Assembly: GCF_009857445.1 (NCBI RefSeq) | Contig: NZ_WWCN01000005.1 | Location: 248,001-312,000, forward strand | Source of the DNA: Duganella flavida | GTDB taxonomy: Bacteria > Pseudomonadota > Gammaproteobacteria > Burkholderiales > Burkholderiaceae_D | Direction: 5' to 3' | Length of the DNA: 64,000 nucleotides | Shown here: piece by piece, positions 46,501 through 54,563 of the stretch | Position numbering within the stretch: position 1 is the first letter of the stretch | Layout of the letters: each line of letters starts with the position of its first letter | The notes under the pieces: model-generated | The model's database searches: none | What the model was told of the DNA's origin: nothing | Seen by the model: only the letters and a program-made list of their open reading frames with translations | Position numbers and translations under genes: made by a program

Positions 46501-49500
46501 CAGCAGCGGCGCCGACCTGATCACCAACACGGCGGCGCAAAACCTCAGCGGCACCCTCAGCGCCAATCTGCAAAGCGGCGAGACGGTGGAAATCTCGCTC
46601 AACGGCGGTAGCAGCTGGATCACCGCCACCGGCAGCGCCGGCAGCGCCAGCTGGTCGCTGTCCGGCCAGACCCTCAGCAGCGGCGCCGGGCACACGGTGC
46701 AAGTGCGCGTCAGCGACGCCGCCGGCAACCACGGCTCGCCGTTCAGCGCCGGCTACACGCTGGATAGCTCGCCGCCGACGCTGGTCATCAGCACCAGCAA
46801 GACGGTGCTCAACAGTGCCGACGCGCCCATCATCACCTTCACCTTCAGCGAAGCGCCGACCGGCTTCAGCGCCAGCAGCGTGAACGTTACGGGCGGCACG
46901 CTGACCGGCTTCAGCGCCACCGCCAATCCGCTGGTGTACACCGCCGTGTTCACGCCGACTGCCGGCCAGAGCGCCGGGGTGGCTGCGATCTCGGTCGCGC
47001 CCGGCGCTTACACCGACACCGCCGGCAACGGCGGCTTCGGCGCGTCGGCGCCGTCGATCTCCTATGCGACGGTGGCGCCCGGTGTGGCCATCCTCAGCGA
47101 CGTCAGCATGCTGAAGGCGGGCGACACCGCCAACATCACCTTCAAGTTCAGTAGCGCGCCGGTCGGCTTCACCCTGGGCGATGTGACGGTGAGCGGCGGC
47201 ACGCTGTCCAGCTTTGCCGCCACCGCCGATCCGCTGGTGTACACCGCCGTGCTCTCGCCGACTAATGGCGTGGCCGCTGGCAGCGGCGCGGTCAGCATTG
47301 CCAATGGCACCTTCACGGACAGTCTTGGCAACGCCGGCGTGGGCGGTGCCATGACCGCCATCAGCATCGATACGCTGGCGCCGACGCTGAGCATCAGCAG
47401 CAGCGCCAGTTCGCTCAACAGCAGCGGCACGGCGGTGATCACCTTCACCTTCAGTGAGCCGCCGGCGGCGTTCAGCCTGGGCGACATCAGCGCCACCAAC
47501 GGCACCCTTAGCGGCTTGGTGCAGACCGCTAATCCGCTGGTGTACACGGCAGTGCTTACGCCAGCCGCCAATGTCGCGGCGGCCACGGCGGTGGTGACGG
47601 TGGCGGCTGGTGCTTATGCCGATGTGGCCGGCAACGGCGGCGCGGCCAGCAATTCGCCCGGCATCAGCATTGACACGCTGGCGCCGGCGCTGGCCGGCAG
47701 CAGCTTGCTGTTCTCGTCCGACACCGGCGCCAGCAGCACTGACCTGATCACCAAGGTTGCCGCGCAAACCCTGGCCGGCACGCTGGGCGGCGGCGTGCTG
47801 GCAGTTGGCGACGTGGTCGAAGTGTCGCTCAACAACGGCAGTAGCTGGACTACTGCCGCATCCGCCACCGGCGGCAGCTCGTGGGCGCTGACCGGCCAGA
47901 CCCTGACCTCGACCGGGACAGTGCAAGTGCGGGTCAGCGACAGCAACGGCAACCACGGCACGGTCTCCACCTACAACTATGTGCTGGACACCACGCCGCC
48001 GACGGTGGCCATCAGCAGCGACAGCAGCACCCTCAAGGCTGGCCAGAGTGCCACCATCAGTTTCACCTTCAGCGAAGCGCCGTCCGGCTTCACGGTCGGC
48101 GACCTGATCGCCAGCGGCGGCACCCTGAGCGGCTTTGCCGCCACCGCCAACCCGCTGGTGTACACCGTGGTGCTGACGCCGACGCCGGGCTACAACGGCA
48201 GTGCCAGCGTCACGCTGGGTAACGGCCTGTACACCGATATCGCCGGCAACCTGGGCAGCGGCGGCAGTGCGCCGGCCATCAGCGTCGATACGCAGGCGCC
48301 AACACTATCGATCACCAGCAGCGCCAGTGCGCTCAAGGTGGGTGAGACGGCCGTCATTACCTTCACCTTCAGCGATGCACCGGCGGCCTTCGTGCTGGGC
48401 AATATCACGGCCAGCTACGGCGCCCTGAGCGGGCTGGCGGCCACCGCCAATCCGCTGGTCTATACCGCGCTGTATACGCCGACGGCCGGCACTGCTGCTG
48501 CCAGCGAATCGATCAGCGTGGCCGGCAGCGTGTATGCCGATGCGGCGGGCAACCTCGGCAGCACGGTCAGCAGTGCACCGATCGCCATCGATACGCTGGC
48601 GCCGACCACCGGCGGGGCGGCGGTCAGCTTCTCGGCCGACCATGGCGCCAGCGGCACAGACTTGATCACCAACGCGGCCACCCAAATCATCAGCGGTACG
48701 CTGGACGCGCCATTGGTGGCAGGTGAGGTGGTGCAAGTGTCGCTGAACAACGGCGCCAGCTGGCTGAGCGCCATTGCCAGCGGTCCGTCCAGCTGGGCAC
48801 TGACGCCGCAATCGCTGGGCGGCAGCGGCAACTTGCTGGTGCGCGTCAGCGACGCCGCCGGCAACGCCGGCTCGGTTTTTAGTGCCGCCTATGTGCTGGA
48901 CCTGGTGGCGCCGACCATGGCAGTCACCAGCAGCGCCACCGCGCTCAAGGCGGGCGAATCGGCCACGCTGACCTTTACCTTCAGCGAAGCGCCGAGCGGC
49001 TTTACTGTCTCCGACCTGGTGGCCGTCAACGGCACCCTGAGCGGCTTCATCGCCACCGCCAATCCGTTGGTCTACACGGTGCTGCTGACGCCCAATGCCG
49101 GCCTGGCCGGCGGCAGCGCCGGCGTGACGCTGGCGCCGGGGCTGTACACCGACCTCGCCGGCAATGCCGGCGGTAGCGCCAGCTCGCCGCTGGTCACAGT
49201 CGATACCGCACCGCCGGTGCTCAGCATGACCAGCAGCGCGGCCAACCTGAAGATCGGCGAATCGGCCGTCATCACCTTCAGTTTCAGCGAAGCGCCGGTC
49301 GGTTTCACCTTTAGTGACATCAGCGTTGCTGGCGGCACCCTGAGCGGCTTTGGCCTGACCGCCAATCCGCTGGTGTACACCGCGCTGTTCACGCCGACGC
49401 CGGGCGTGGCCTCGGGCAGCGGCAGCATCAGCGTGCTGGCCGGTCAATTCTTCGACGCCGCCGGCAACCCGGCGGCGCTGGCCACACTACCCACCATCAA

Positions 49501-52500
49501 CTACAGCACGCTGGCGCCCGGCACCGGCTCGGCCAGCGTGCAGTTCAGCAGCGATACCGGTGTGAGCGGCGACCTGGTCACCAGCGTGGCGCTGCAAAAT
49601 ATCAGCGGCACGCTGAACGCCAACCTGCAAACCGGCGAGCTGGTCGAGGTGTCGCTCGATAACGGCGTCAACTGGGTGACGGCGGCCAGTACAGTAGGTT
49701 CCACGCTGTGGGCACTGGCGCCCACGGTGCTGGGCGGCAGCGGCGTGCTGCAAGTGCGCGTGACCGACGCTGCCGGCAACCACGGCGTCGCCAGCGCGAA
49801 AGCCTATGTGCTGGATACTACGGCGCCGGGCGCCACCTTCAGCTCCAACCTCAGCAGCATGAAGGCGGGCGATATCGGCACGCTGACCATCAGCTTCAGC
49901 GAAGTGCCGACCGGCTTTACGTTTGCTGACCTGATCGCCACCGGCGTCACGCTCGATGCCGCCAGCTTTGGCGCCACCGCCAACCCGCTGGTGTACACGG
50001 TGCAGTTCTCGCCGATCTTCAACTTCAGTGGCGCCGGCAGTGTCTCGCTGGGCGCCGGCAGCTACACCGACCTGGCCGGCAACCTGGGCTCGGCTGCTGC
50101 CAGCGCCAGCGTCAGTATCGATGCTACCCCGCCAAGCATGGTGATCAGCAGTAGCGTGTCGGCCTTGAAGGCCGGCGAGACGGCCGTGATTACCTTCACC
50201 TTCAGCGAGGCGCCGCTCGGCTTTGCGGTGGGCGATGTGACGGCGGTCGGCGGCACCCTGAGCGGCTTTACGGCCACCGCCAATCCGCTGGTGTACACCG
50301 TGGTGTTCACGCCGACGCCGGGCAGCGCCGGCGGCGCCGCCTCGATCAGCGTGGCTCCCAACGTCTACAGCGACAGCGCCGGCAATGCCGGCCTGGGCGG
50401 CAGCACGCCAACGCTTAGCTATGACACGCTGGCGCCGCTGTCGGCCGCCACCGGCACGCCGCGCTTCTCCGCCGATACCGGCAGCAGCGGCACCGACCTG
50501 ATTACCTCGGTGGCCGGGCAAACCGTCAGCGGCACGCTGACTGCGCCGCTGGCCAGCGGCGAGACGGTACAAGTCTCGTTCGACGACGGTGCTACCTGGA
50601 CGGCTGCCAGCGTCACCACGGTCTCCGGCGTTACCACCTGGAGCCTGGCGCACACGCTGACCGCCAGCGGCGTGATGCGGGTGCGGGTGATGGATACGGC
50701 CGGCAACCACAGCACCGAAACCGTCACGCCGTACGCCTACGATGCGTCGCCGCCGACGGTCACCATCAGCAGCAGCGCGGCAGTGGCCAACGGCGTCGCA
50801 CCGACCACGCTGACGCTGACCTTCTCGGAAATCCCGAATGGCCTCACGCTGGGCATGATCAGCGCCACCGGCGGCACGCTCGGCAACCTGCAGCCGACCA
50901 GCGATCCCAAGGTGTACACGGTGGACTACACGCCCGTTGCCGGGACGGCCAGCGGCACGGTCGCGATTACCATCAGCGGCGCCTACACCGACACCGCCGG
51001 CAACACCGGCAGCAGCGGTTCGCTGGCCTCGCTGGCGATCGACACGCTGGCGCCGTCGGCGACGGCGGGCGGCGTGTCGTTCTCCGCCGATACCGGCACC
51101 GCTGGTGACCTGATCACCAACGTGGCGACGCAAACCCTGAGCGGCAACCTGAGCGCGCCGCTGGTAGCCGGCGACGTGGTGCAAATCTCGCTCGACAACG
51201 GCATCAGCTGGAGCACGGTGCCGACCTCGGTCGGCGCCACCAGCTGGAGTGTCAGCAAAACCCTGTCCGGCAGCGGCACGCTGAAGGTGCGCGTGATCGA
51301 TGCTGCCGGCAATGCCAGCACCGCCTATGCCGCCAACTACACCGTGGACACCACGGCGCCAACGATCACGCTGGCCAACAGCGGCGGTGCGGTGCAGCAG
51401 GGCGGCCACGCCACCATCACGCTGACACTGAGCGACCCAGGCGTGCTGACTGCGGCCGACCTGGTGGTGACCGGCGGCGTGATCACCAGTTTTACCGGCA
51501 GCGGCAGCAGCTACACCGTGGTCATCACGCCGCCGACCAACAGCACCACGCCGATTACCGTCAATCTCGGCGGCGGCCACTTCAGCGATGCGGCGGGCAA
51601 TACCAACACCGCTGCCGCGCCGCTGGTGGTGACGGTGGATACCAATCCGCCGCCGGTGGCCGATACTGGCTCGCCGACGCTGGTGGATGGCGTAGTGATC
51701 CACACGGTGATGGGCACCGACAGCCGCACCGGCCTGGCCACCCGCACGGTGACGGTGCCGACCATCACCAGCGCGCGGCCGGAAGACACCAGCACCAGCC
51801 ATGCCCACCTGGCCGATATCCCGCTTGGCATCGTCGCCAACGGTACGCTGCCGGCCACCAGCCTGACGGTGAGCGTGCCGGTCGGCGTCGGTTTTGCAGC
51901 GTCGGGACCGGCGTTGCTGCTGGACGGCGCGCAGGCGCAGATTGACCTGATCGGCCGCATCGACGACCAAACGGTGCCGGGCCAGGCCACGCGCGCAGCG
52001 ATGGAAGCGCAGGCGCGCGAATTCCTCGCCAGCCTGGAGAACGGCACCCACTTGCAGCACGCCACACTGACGCTGGACGGGCAAGCCGGCAGCCCTGATG
52101 CGGTGCTGATCATCAACGGCGCCGCCGTGGCCGCGCATGACGTGGCCACCCCGGTCGCCCACGCCGAGGCGGCCGCGCCGGGCGACGGCACCGCCATCGC
52201 ACTGGTGGTCGATGCGCGCAAGCTACCGCTAAATATCGGCCTGGAGCTGGATGATGTGCACTTTGCCGCCATCATCGGCGCCGCCAATGTGCAGGGGGGC
52301 GCTGGCGCCAACTTCTTCATTGGCGATGATGCAGCGCAGCGCATCTGGCTCAGCACCGGCAGCGACAACGACACCTTGTACGGCAACGGCGGTAACGACA
52401 TCCTGGCCACGGCCGGCGGCAACGACTACCTGCACGGCGGCGACGGCAACGACAGCCTGGCCGGCGGCGGCGGCAACGACCAGCTGCTCGGTGGTGATGG

Positions 52501-53662
52501 CAACGACCTCCTGCAGGGCGGCCGCAGCGATAGCGGCCAATGGCAATTCTTCCTCAAGGACGGCAAGGTGGTGGCGCAGCACCAGCTGGTGCTGGCTGGC
52601 GCCGGCGTCACGGAAACGGTGACGGCGGCCGAGCTGGACGCCAGCCAGAAGCTGCTGACTTTCATCCAGGGCAAGGCGGCCTGGCTGGAAGATCTCTCGC
52701 TGCTATACCACACCGCGTTCGACCGCGCGCCGGACCTGCCGGGCCTGAATGACTGGGCGGCGCGAGAAGTCTCGCTGCAGCAGCAGGCGGAGCGCATGCT
52801 GTGGTCGGATGAAGCGCTGGGCAGCATCATGAAGCTCGACAACCACGCTTATGTGGCAACCCTGCTGCACAACAGCCTGGGTGTGGCGCCGGCCGAGAGC
52901 GCGCCGGCCTCGTATGTGGCGCGGCTTGATGCGGCCCCGGTGGGCGATGTGGCGGCGCGCGCCAGCGTGTTTGCCGATATCGCCATGACGGCCGCGCACC
53001 GCGCCTTCTGGATAGGCGACGCCGGCGCACCGCTGGGCACGGAGGTGCTGACGCAGGAGCAGGGCTGGATCCTGAATTCCGGCGACGACCGTCTGGAAGG
53101 CGGCGCCGGCTCCGATTTGCTGGTCGGCGGCGATGGCATCGATACGGTGGTCTACAGCGACAACGCTGCGGCCTACAGCCTGGCCCTGAACCGCAGCGGC
53201 GACGTCATGATCGTCGATGCGGCCGGTGCGGCCGACACCTTGCGCCAGATCGAGCTAGGCGAGTTTAACGGCGCCAAGCTGGACCTGCGCTTCACCCAGA
53301 CGCCGACCGCCAAGCTGCAGGAAATCGGCATGCTGTACCAGATGACGCTGGACCGCGCCGGCGACTTTGACGGCTTTGTGAGCTGGATCAACAGCGGCCG
53401 CGACGGCGCGAGCCTGGCCGACGGTTTCCTGATGTCGACCGAATTCCAGCAGCATTATGGCGCGCTGGACAACCAGGCCTTCGTCAACCTGCTGTACCAC
53501 AACGTCACCGATCACGACGCCGACAGCGCCACGCTGGCCAAGTGGGACGGCTATCTGGCCAGCCATAGCCGCACCGATCTGGTGTCCTTGCTGGCGCAGG
53601 ATGTGACGCTGGTTGGCGGCCAGTACGGCGTCCATGGGCTGGGGCTGATCGGTAACTTGTAG
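40577..53662 (+). CDS. Giant secreted adhesin-like protein: DUF4347, Ig-like repeats, RTX, DUF4214
   Basis: This is a 4,361-residue protein. The ATG at 40577 is chosen because GGAGA lies six bases upstream. The N-terminal DUF4347 domain (about 10-175) includes HSVLFIDAGVAGA, IQIVSHGAEGQLQLGN and LLLYGCDVAQGTAGQDFVDA. Cadherin-like segments follow, then residues of about 845-3690 hold two kinds of Ig-like domain. Roughly ten start FSADTGxSSxDLIT and eighteen are Big_12-like (SALKAGETATITFTFSE ... TANPLVYTAVFTP). Near 3925-3980 are RTX calcium-binding repeats such as GGDGNDSLAGGGGNDQLLGG. Two DUF4214 domains close the protein (LYHTAFDRAPDLPGLNDWA and LYQMTLDRAGDFDGFVSWI). It is expected to be exported by a type I system and to act in adhesion or biofilm. 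No transporter lies next to it; the one at 12.6-17.6 kb or another must serve. Confidence 0.92.
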   Translation: MSNQSHTYHSVLFIDAGVAGAATLAEGVSDDVLVVKLVSWRNGVEQIATVLRNYQDLDSIQIVSHGAEGQLQLGNTVLDQAGLARYADALREWGAALRDGGDLLLYGCDVAQGTAGQDFVDALSTASGADVAASTDLTGAHGNWDLEYQHGTIETASVLSTAAEQAFAGDLALVNGGASGTFTFGTSSDVTLLNSTGLAAGAVVHLNNVLGTGLDLYTQSTNGGGVVVVNANGTSVLGVQVTDDRLTVNGSLLSPVSYVDLRANSGVFDMLSLNLGSGSLVGNLLGTVIFTVYALDANYQPTGVGVSLTSLVVNEYGLLNFASMADFKGIYGIRIVNPLGFEVAIDDVTVANGRVANSITSAAYNANTGVLALTAVGIRAGDAIDPSKLTVTGANGATYTLTSAVVSASSTTAASITLNAADALAINGLLNNNGSSSVDGTSFNIAAAANWDSNLSNGIDMTGNPITVSSVQLPTISSASYNAGTHVLTVTGANLVGIIGGSNDITVAKLSLKGEGGVSRVLSTTGNVDVSSATSFSVTLSGADIAAVEALLNKNGTISAGGTTYQLVAGDDWNSVIGNANTAVAGVGVAVTNTTNSAPTITGAAAGAVNDNATIKPFSGVTVADVNGDNVSMTISFNSANGTLSGTGLSGSNGSYTLSATTPATLTTQLKALTFTPTANQAAVGVGIATTFTLTATDALGASSGSNSSTVVTATSVNDAPVLSGTAAAQSVTAGGTLHPFSGISLSDPDVGAVVIVTITPDSAAKGVFTPASLSASGFVTLDGGVSYTLALAAPGAAQTALQTLVFQSTAGLNATTTFTVSINDGSVIVSNSATTVVSASPSSTTALSVAFSADTGTSSSDLITKTAAQTISGTLSAGLASGEAVQVSLDNGSTWTTVSTSVGSSSWSLAGQTLSGSGTLQVRVTNPGGSSTPLSASYTLDTTAPSNTSTSVSFSADTGASSTDLITKTAAQTISGMLNTTLAGDEHVEVSLNNGSTWATASASGTSWSLAGQTLTGSNTLQVRVVDTAGNIGSATSTAYVLDTTAPTVAMTTSVSALKSGETAIVTLTFSETPDGATLSLSDLNATGGTLANLTATANPRVYTVEFTPNSGLSGLAGNVTLTAASYTDLAGNTGAGATSASITINTLGPSVLITSDAATLKSGETSNITFTFSSAPSGFTAGDIVASGGTISGLTSLGGGVYSAVFTPGSNVTAAASITVTGGSYTDSFGNAGGGGVTPVIAVDTRAPTLAITSNVSAVKDGDTAAITFTFSETPLGFTSGDVNVSGGSLSGFTVTANPLVYTAVFTPASGVNSGSASITVSSGSYTDLAGNSGTAGTTPSISIDTQAPTTIGTGFSFSADTGASSTDLITRTAAQTVSGSLSAALVAGETVQVSLDHGTTWTNATASTGATSWSLSGRTLSGSDTVQVRVNDAAGNHGAAFGAAYVLDTTAPTVSVTSDLSALKAGDTATLTFTFSETPYNFTASSLTVTGGTVSGLAATANPLVYTALYTPTAGQAGVTGTAQVNAGGYTDAAGNNGTVSAAVPISINTTLPSLVITSNDLALKSGEAATLTFTFSTPPTGFTAADINYSNGTLSGFTVTANPLVYTALFTPDVNLASGSAGISVGAGAYSDAFGNSGSGASAPAISIDTLAPTVAITSNVGAVKAGETATVTFTFSEQPVGFTASDVVTTGGVLSGLAPTANPLVYSATFTPTAGIQNTAASITVASGAFTDLAGNAATAALTPPIAIDTLPPAAIGSSVLFSADNGSSATDLVTNASSQTISGTLVGVLGSGETVEVSLDNGATWTNATGSGSAWTLTGQNLTASDTLKVRVTDAAGNHGATYSVAYVLDTTPPTVSISSSASAVKAGETATITFTFNEAPSGFDLSDISAGSGTLSGLTATSNPLVYTATYTPLPGQDGVSDAVTVAAGSYTDKAGNAGAGASSGTIAVDTVAPTTTGASVVFSADTGSSGADLITNTAAQNLSGTLSANLQSGETVEISLNGGSSWITATGSAGSASWSLSGQTLSSGAGHTVQVRVSDAAGNHGSPFSAGYTLDSSPPTLVISTSKTVLNSADAPIITFTFSEAPTGFSASSVNVTGGTLTGFSATANPLVYTAVFTPTAGQSAGVAAISVAPGAYTDTAGNGGFGASAPSISYATVAPGVAILSDVSMLKAGDTANITFKFSSAPVGFTLGDVTVSGGTLSSFAATADPLVYTAVLSPTNGVAAGSGAVSIANGTFTDSLGNAGVGGAMTAISIDTLAPTLSISSSASSLNSSGTAVITFTFSEPPAAFSLGDISATNGTLSGLVQTANPLVYTAVLTPAANVAAATAVVTVAAGAYADVAGNGGAASNSPGISIDTLAPALAGSSLLFSSDTGASSTDLITKVAAQTLAGTLGGGVLAVGDVVEVSLNNGSSWTTAASATGGSSWALTGQTLTSTGTVQVRVSDSNGNHGTVSTYNYVLDTTPPTVAISSDSSTLKAGQSATISFTFSEAPSGFTVGDLIASGGTLSGFAATANPLVYTVVLTPTPGYNGSASVTLGNGLYTDIAGNLGSGGSAPAISVDTQAPTLSITSSASALKVGETAVITFTFSDAPAAFVLGNITASYGALSGLAATANPLVYTALYTPTAGTAAASESISVAGSVYADAAGNLGSTVSSAPIAIDTLAPTTGGAAVSFSADHGASGTDLITNAATQIISGTLDAPLVAGEVVQVSLNNGASWLSAIASGPSSWALTPQSLGGSGNLLVRVSDAAGNAGSVFSAAYVLDLVAPTMAVTSSATALKAGESATLTFTFSEAPSGFTVSDLVAVNGTLSGFIATANPLVYTVLLTPNAGLAGGSAGVTLAPGLYTDLAGNAGGSASSPLVTVDTAPPVLSMTSSAANLKIGESAVITFSFSEAPVGFTFSDISVAGGTLSGFGLTANPLVYTALFTPTPGVASGSGSISVLAGQFFDAAGNPAALATLPTINYSTLAPGTGSASVQFSSDTGVSGDLVTSVALQNISGTLNANLQTGELVEVSLDNGVNWVTAASTVGSTLWALAPTVLGGSGVLQVRVTDAAGNHGVASAKAYVLDTTAPGATFSSNLSSMKAGDIGTLTISFSEVPTGFTFADLIATGVTLDAASFGATANPLVYTVQFSPIFNFSGAGSVSLGAGSYTDLAGNLGSAAASASVSIDATPPSMVISSSVSALKAGETAVITFTFSEAPLGFAVGDVTAVGGTLSGFTATANPLVYTVVFTPTPGSAGGAASISVAPNVYSDSAGNAGLGGSTPTLSYDTLAPLSAATGTPRFSADTGSSGTDLITSVAGQTVSGTLTAPLASGETVQVSFDDGATWTAASVTTVSGVTTWSLAHTLTASGVMRVRVMDTAGNHSTETVTPYAYDASPPTVTISSSAAVANGVAPTTLTLTFSEIPNGLTLGMISATGGTLGNLQPTSDPKVYTVDYTPVAGTASGTVAITISGAYTDTAGNTGSSGSLASLAIDTLAPSATAGGVSFSADTGTAGDLITNVATQTLSGNLSAPLVAGDVVQISLDNGISWSTVPTSVGATSWSVSKTLSGSGTLKVRVIDAAGNASTAYAANYTVDTTAPTITLANSGGAVQQGGHATITLTLSDPGVLTAADLVVTGGVITSFTGSGSSYTVVITPPTNSTTPITVNLGGGHFSDAAGNTNTAAAPLVVTVDTNPPPVADTGSPTLVDGVVIHTVMGTDSRTGLATRTVTVPTITSARPEDTSTSHAHLADIPLGIVANGTLPATSLTVSVPVGVGFAASGPALLLDGAQAQIDLIGRIDDQTVPGQATRAAMEAQAREFLASLENGTHLQHATLTLDGQAGSPDAVLIINGAAVAAHDVATPVAHAEAAAPGDGTAIALVVDARKLPLNIGLELDDVHFAAIIGAANVQGGAGANFFIGDDAAQRIWLSTGSDNDTLYGNGGNDILATAGGNDYLHGGDGNDSLAGGGGNDQLLGGDGNDLLQGGRSDSGQWQFFLKDGKVVAQHQLVLAGAGVTETVTAAELDASQKLLTFIQGKAAWLEDLSLLYHTAFDRAPDLPGLNDWAAREVSLQQQAERMLWSDEALGSIMKLDNHAYVATLLHNSLGVAPAESAPASYVARLDAAPVGDVAARASVFADIAMTAAHRAFWIGDAGAPLGTEVLTQEQGWILNSGDDRLEGGAGSDLLVGGDGIDTVVYSDNAAAYSLALNRSGDVMIVDAAGAADTLRQIELGEFNGAKLDLRFTQTPTAKLQEIGMLYQMTLDRAGDFDGFVSWINSGRDGASLADGFLMSTEFQQHYGALDNQAFVNLLYHNVTDHDADSATLAKWDGYLASHSRTDLVSLLAQDVTLVGGQYGVHGLGLIGNL
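43114..51640 (+). repeat. Array of about 28 Ig-like domain repeats (two alternating types) in the giant adhesin
   Basis: I count ten domains beginning with F(S/A)(A/S)D(T/N/H)G and eighteen containing (T/S)(F/L)(T/K/S)(F/L)(S/N)xxP with a central T(A/S)(N/D)PxVYT. The second type often occurs in runs of two, the first type once per run. Many copies of the second type keep almost the same DNA, around ACCGCCAATCCGCTGGTGTA. Such blocks are prone to recombination and length change. Confidence 0.85.
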
Positions 53663-53768
53663 CCTGACATTCTGGCGCGCGCGAAAACGGTTTTGCTGAA
53701 GGAGAAACTCGACAATAGCGCGAAAAGCGTGTGCATAATGGAATGGAGTTCCTGAAAAGGAGTGCGCC

Positions 53769-54563
53769 ATCCTCGCCCTGACGACAACTGAGCAAACCAG
53801 GCCCGGCATCCTGATCGTCGACGACGAGCGGGAGGAATTGCGCTTCCTGACCGATTTGCTGCGCCGCCAGTTGTACCACGTGCGCAGCGCCGGCGACGGC
53901 ATGGCCGGCTACCAGGCCGCGCTGGCCTCGCCGCCGGACCTGATCCTGCTCGACGTCTGCATGCCGGGACTGGACGGCTTTGCCGCCTGCCGCCTGTTGA
54001 AAGCCAATCCCGCCACGCGTTCCATCCCGGTGATTTTCCTGAGTGCGCTCGATGAGCCGGACGAACGGGTGGCCGGGCTGGCCATGGGCGGCGTGGATTT
54101 CGTCGCCAAGCCTTATCATCCGGCGGAAGTGTTTGCGCGGGTGCGCATCCACCTGGAGCTGGCCGGCTTGCGCAAAGCTGCTGCTACGCCAGTACCGGCG
54201 CCGCTGCCGGCGGCGCATGATCCGGATGAAGTGGTGGCTGCCGCCGCCATGCGCCTGATCGACGACAACCTCGGCGCGGCGCTGACGCTGGCCGGTATTG
54301 CGCGTTCGCTCGGCACCCACGAAAAGCGCTTGTCGCAAGCGTTCCGCCGCCACATCGGCACCACGGTGTTCGGCTATCTTGGCGAGGCGCGCATCCGGCG
54401 TGGGCAGCAGCTGCTCAGCGATACCGACATGAGCGTGCAGCAGATCGCCGAGCAGACCGGCTTCCGCAGCGCGGCCAATTTTGCCACGGCCTTCCGCGAG
54501 CAGTTGGCGGCCACGCCGACCGCTTATCGCCAGGCCATACGGCAGCAGGCGGTCCACCCGTGA
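53769..54563 (+). CDS. Response regulator with AraC-type DNA-binding domain (non-canonical start)
   Basis: The protein joins a receiver (GILIVDDEREELRFL, phospho-acceptor Asp in LILLDVCMPGLDGFA, Lys in VAKPYHP) to an AraC-type helix-turn-helix (LTLAGIARSLGTHEKRLSQA, then SVQQIAEQTGFRSAANFATA). The first standard start codon in frame, TTG at 53838, would cut off the essential acidic pocket VDDE. Upstream the frame is open back to a TAA at 53736, with no ATG, GTG or TTG. A perfect AAGGAG (53757-53762) lies six bases before an ATC at 53769, which I take as the most likely start; CTG at 53778 is the alternative. The gene overlaps a kinase-like gene by 4 bp and follows the giant adhesin by 106 bp, so it may control it. 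Confidence 0.78.
   Translation: MLALTTTEQTRPGILIVDDEREELRFLTDLLRRQLYHVRSAGDGMAGYQAALASPPDLILLDVCMPGLDGFAACRLLKANPATRSIPVIFLSALDEPDERVAGLAMGGVDFVAKPYHPAEVFARVRIHLELAGLRKAAATPVPAPLPAAHDPDEVVAAAAMRLIDDNLGAALTLAGIARSLGTHEKRLSQAFRRHIGTTVFGYLGEARIRRGQQLLSDTDMSVQQIAEQTGFRSAANFATAFREQLAATPTAYRQAIRQQAVHP

Noticed and set aside
45413..47956. 847-residue minus-strand frame in the Ig-like array
   Set aside because: This is an antisense shadow of the repeats, with the same periodicity and no protein-like composition.
49487..52162. 891-residue minus-strand frame in the adhesin
   Set aside because: This is another antisense shadow; no ribosome site or domain.
53838..54563. TTG at 53838 as start of the AraC-type response regulator
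   Set aside because: It would remove the receiver's acidic pocket VDDE, and the real ribosome site AAGGAG lies 75 bases upstream.
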